A stretch of DNA of 14,635 bases. Source: DASZZV01 sp035544835. Lineage in GTDB: Bacteria; Acidobacteriota; Thermoanaerobaculia; Gp7-AA8. Each line of letters opens with the position of its first letter. The stretch's first letter is position 1. A model generated the notes under the pieces. That model was not told the DNA's origin, ran no database searches, and worked only from the letters and a program-made list of their open reading frames with translations. Below are positions 14,355 to 14,635 of this stretch, piece after piece. Location: positions 1 to 14,635 of the forward strand of contig DASZZV010000049.1 in the NCBI GenBank assembly GCA_035544835.1, written 5' to 3'. The translations under genes were made by a program, and so were the position numbers.

Positions 14355-14635
14355 TCGTCAGGAAGAACGATACGCTTTGACCTTCCGTCGACCAAGATCA
14401 CTGGCCGCGTGACCGGAATCGTTTCCGCGCGTCGTCGATCGATGAACGCCGTGGCCGAGTCAAACGGTACGATGGCCTCGAGATTTTTGATGGTCGGAAA
14501 CACCAGGGCGAAGGACCCCGCGGCATGTCTTCGCAACGCCTCTTGCGGCGCGATCCAGATCAGCTCGACTCCCTCAGTGAGGTCCGCGGTCGGAGCAGAC
14601 TCCGCAGGAGCCATGGCGGCGAAAAACCAGGTGTC
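14351..14635 (-). CDS. NUDIX hydrolase, C-terminal part (5' end outside window)
   Basis: Only the last 94 residues are visible, and the frame remains open to the window edge at 14635; the ATG at 14614 is internal. The tail TWFFAAMAP, then GVELIWIAPQEALRRHAAG and LVFPTIKNLEAI, is typical of NUDT19-like NUDIX hydrolases, where an acidic, hydrophobic segment and a 'W-P-EAL' helix follow the catalytic box. The catalytic GX5EX7REUXEEXGU box is outside the window, so activity cannot be checked. The stop overlaps the MBL start by 4 bp. A CoA- or nucleotide-diphosphate substrate is possible by family but unproven. Confidence 0.75.
   Translation of the reverse strand, partial: DTWFFAAMAPAESAPTADLTEGVELIWIAPQEALRRHAAGSFALVFPTIKNLEAIVPFDSATAFIDRRRAETIPVTRPVILVDGRSKRIVLPDE

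Overview
This is a GC-rich (about 60%) bacterial chromosomal window, densely packed on both strands, with short gaps and several ATGA stop/start overlaps. The content is ordinary housekeeping and metabolism. There is no phage, transposase, CRISPR or RNA-gene signal. An Acidobacteriota-like host (Thermoanaerobaculia type) is my best guess. It rests on the style of the secreted beta-sandwich modules in the first gene, the SH3/TonB protein and the many palindromic intergenic repeats. No marker gene here proves it.

Layout. 1-1863 (+): the 3' end of a probable membrane glycosyltransferase-like protein with a beta-sandwich tail, overlapping a 4'-phosphopantetheinyl transferase. 1864-3291: a perfect hairpin, then an exported TPR/TatT-like protein (-) divergent from a small lipoprotein (+). 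3292-5572 (+): a region that could form two competing hairpins, then fmt and rsmB overlapping by 4 bp. 5573-6109 (+): an HU-family gene with its own sigma70-like promoter, strong SD and intrinsic terminator. 6110-6466: gene-free, holding a nested palindromic repeat. 6467-7522 (+): dGTPase-like HD hydrolase, convergent with 7527-10774 (-): nfo, then a PuuD-type membrane domain, a PhzF-family enzyme and a GNAT acetyltransferase in transcription order. 10960-12905 (-): argF followed 5 bp later by a membrane-anchored SH3/TonB protein. 13037-13468 (+): an internally duplicated protein of unknown function. 13593-14635 (-): a NUDIX hydrolase (cut by the window end) overlapping an MBL-fold hydrolase.

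The genes do not form one pathway. The functional groups are translation initiation and ribosome maturation (fmt, rsmB), genome and nucleotide maintenance (HU, dGTPase, nfo), arginine synthesis (argF), envelope proteins (SH3/TonB, TPR protein, lipoprotein, glycosyltransferase-like protein) and small-molecule enzymes (PPTase, PhzF, GNAT, MBL, NUDIX).

The most unusual material is non-coding. Two copies of a multi-hairpin inverted-repeat element lie just upstream of the GNAT and nfo start codons. There is also a different nested palindrome before the dGTPase gene, a 17-bp purine/pyrimidine palindrome between convergent genes, and a two-state hairpin region before fmt. I see no convincing new multigene system. 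The best novelty candidates are the repeat family and two proteins: the duplicated unknown and the glycosyltransferase/beta-sandwich fusion.
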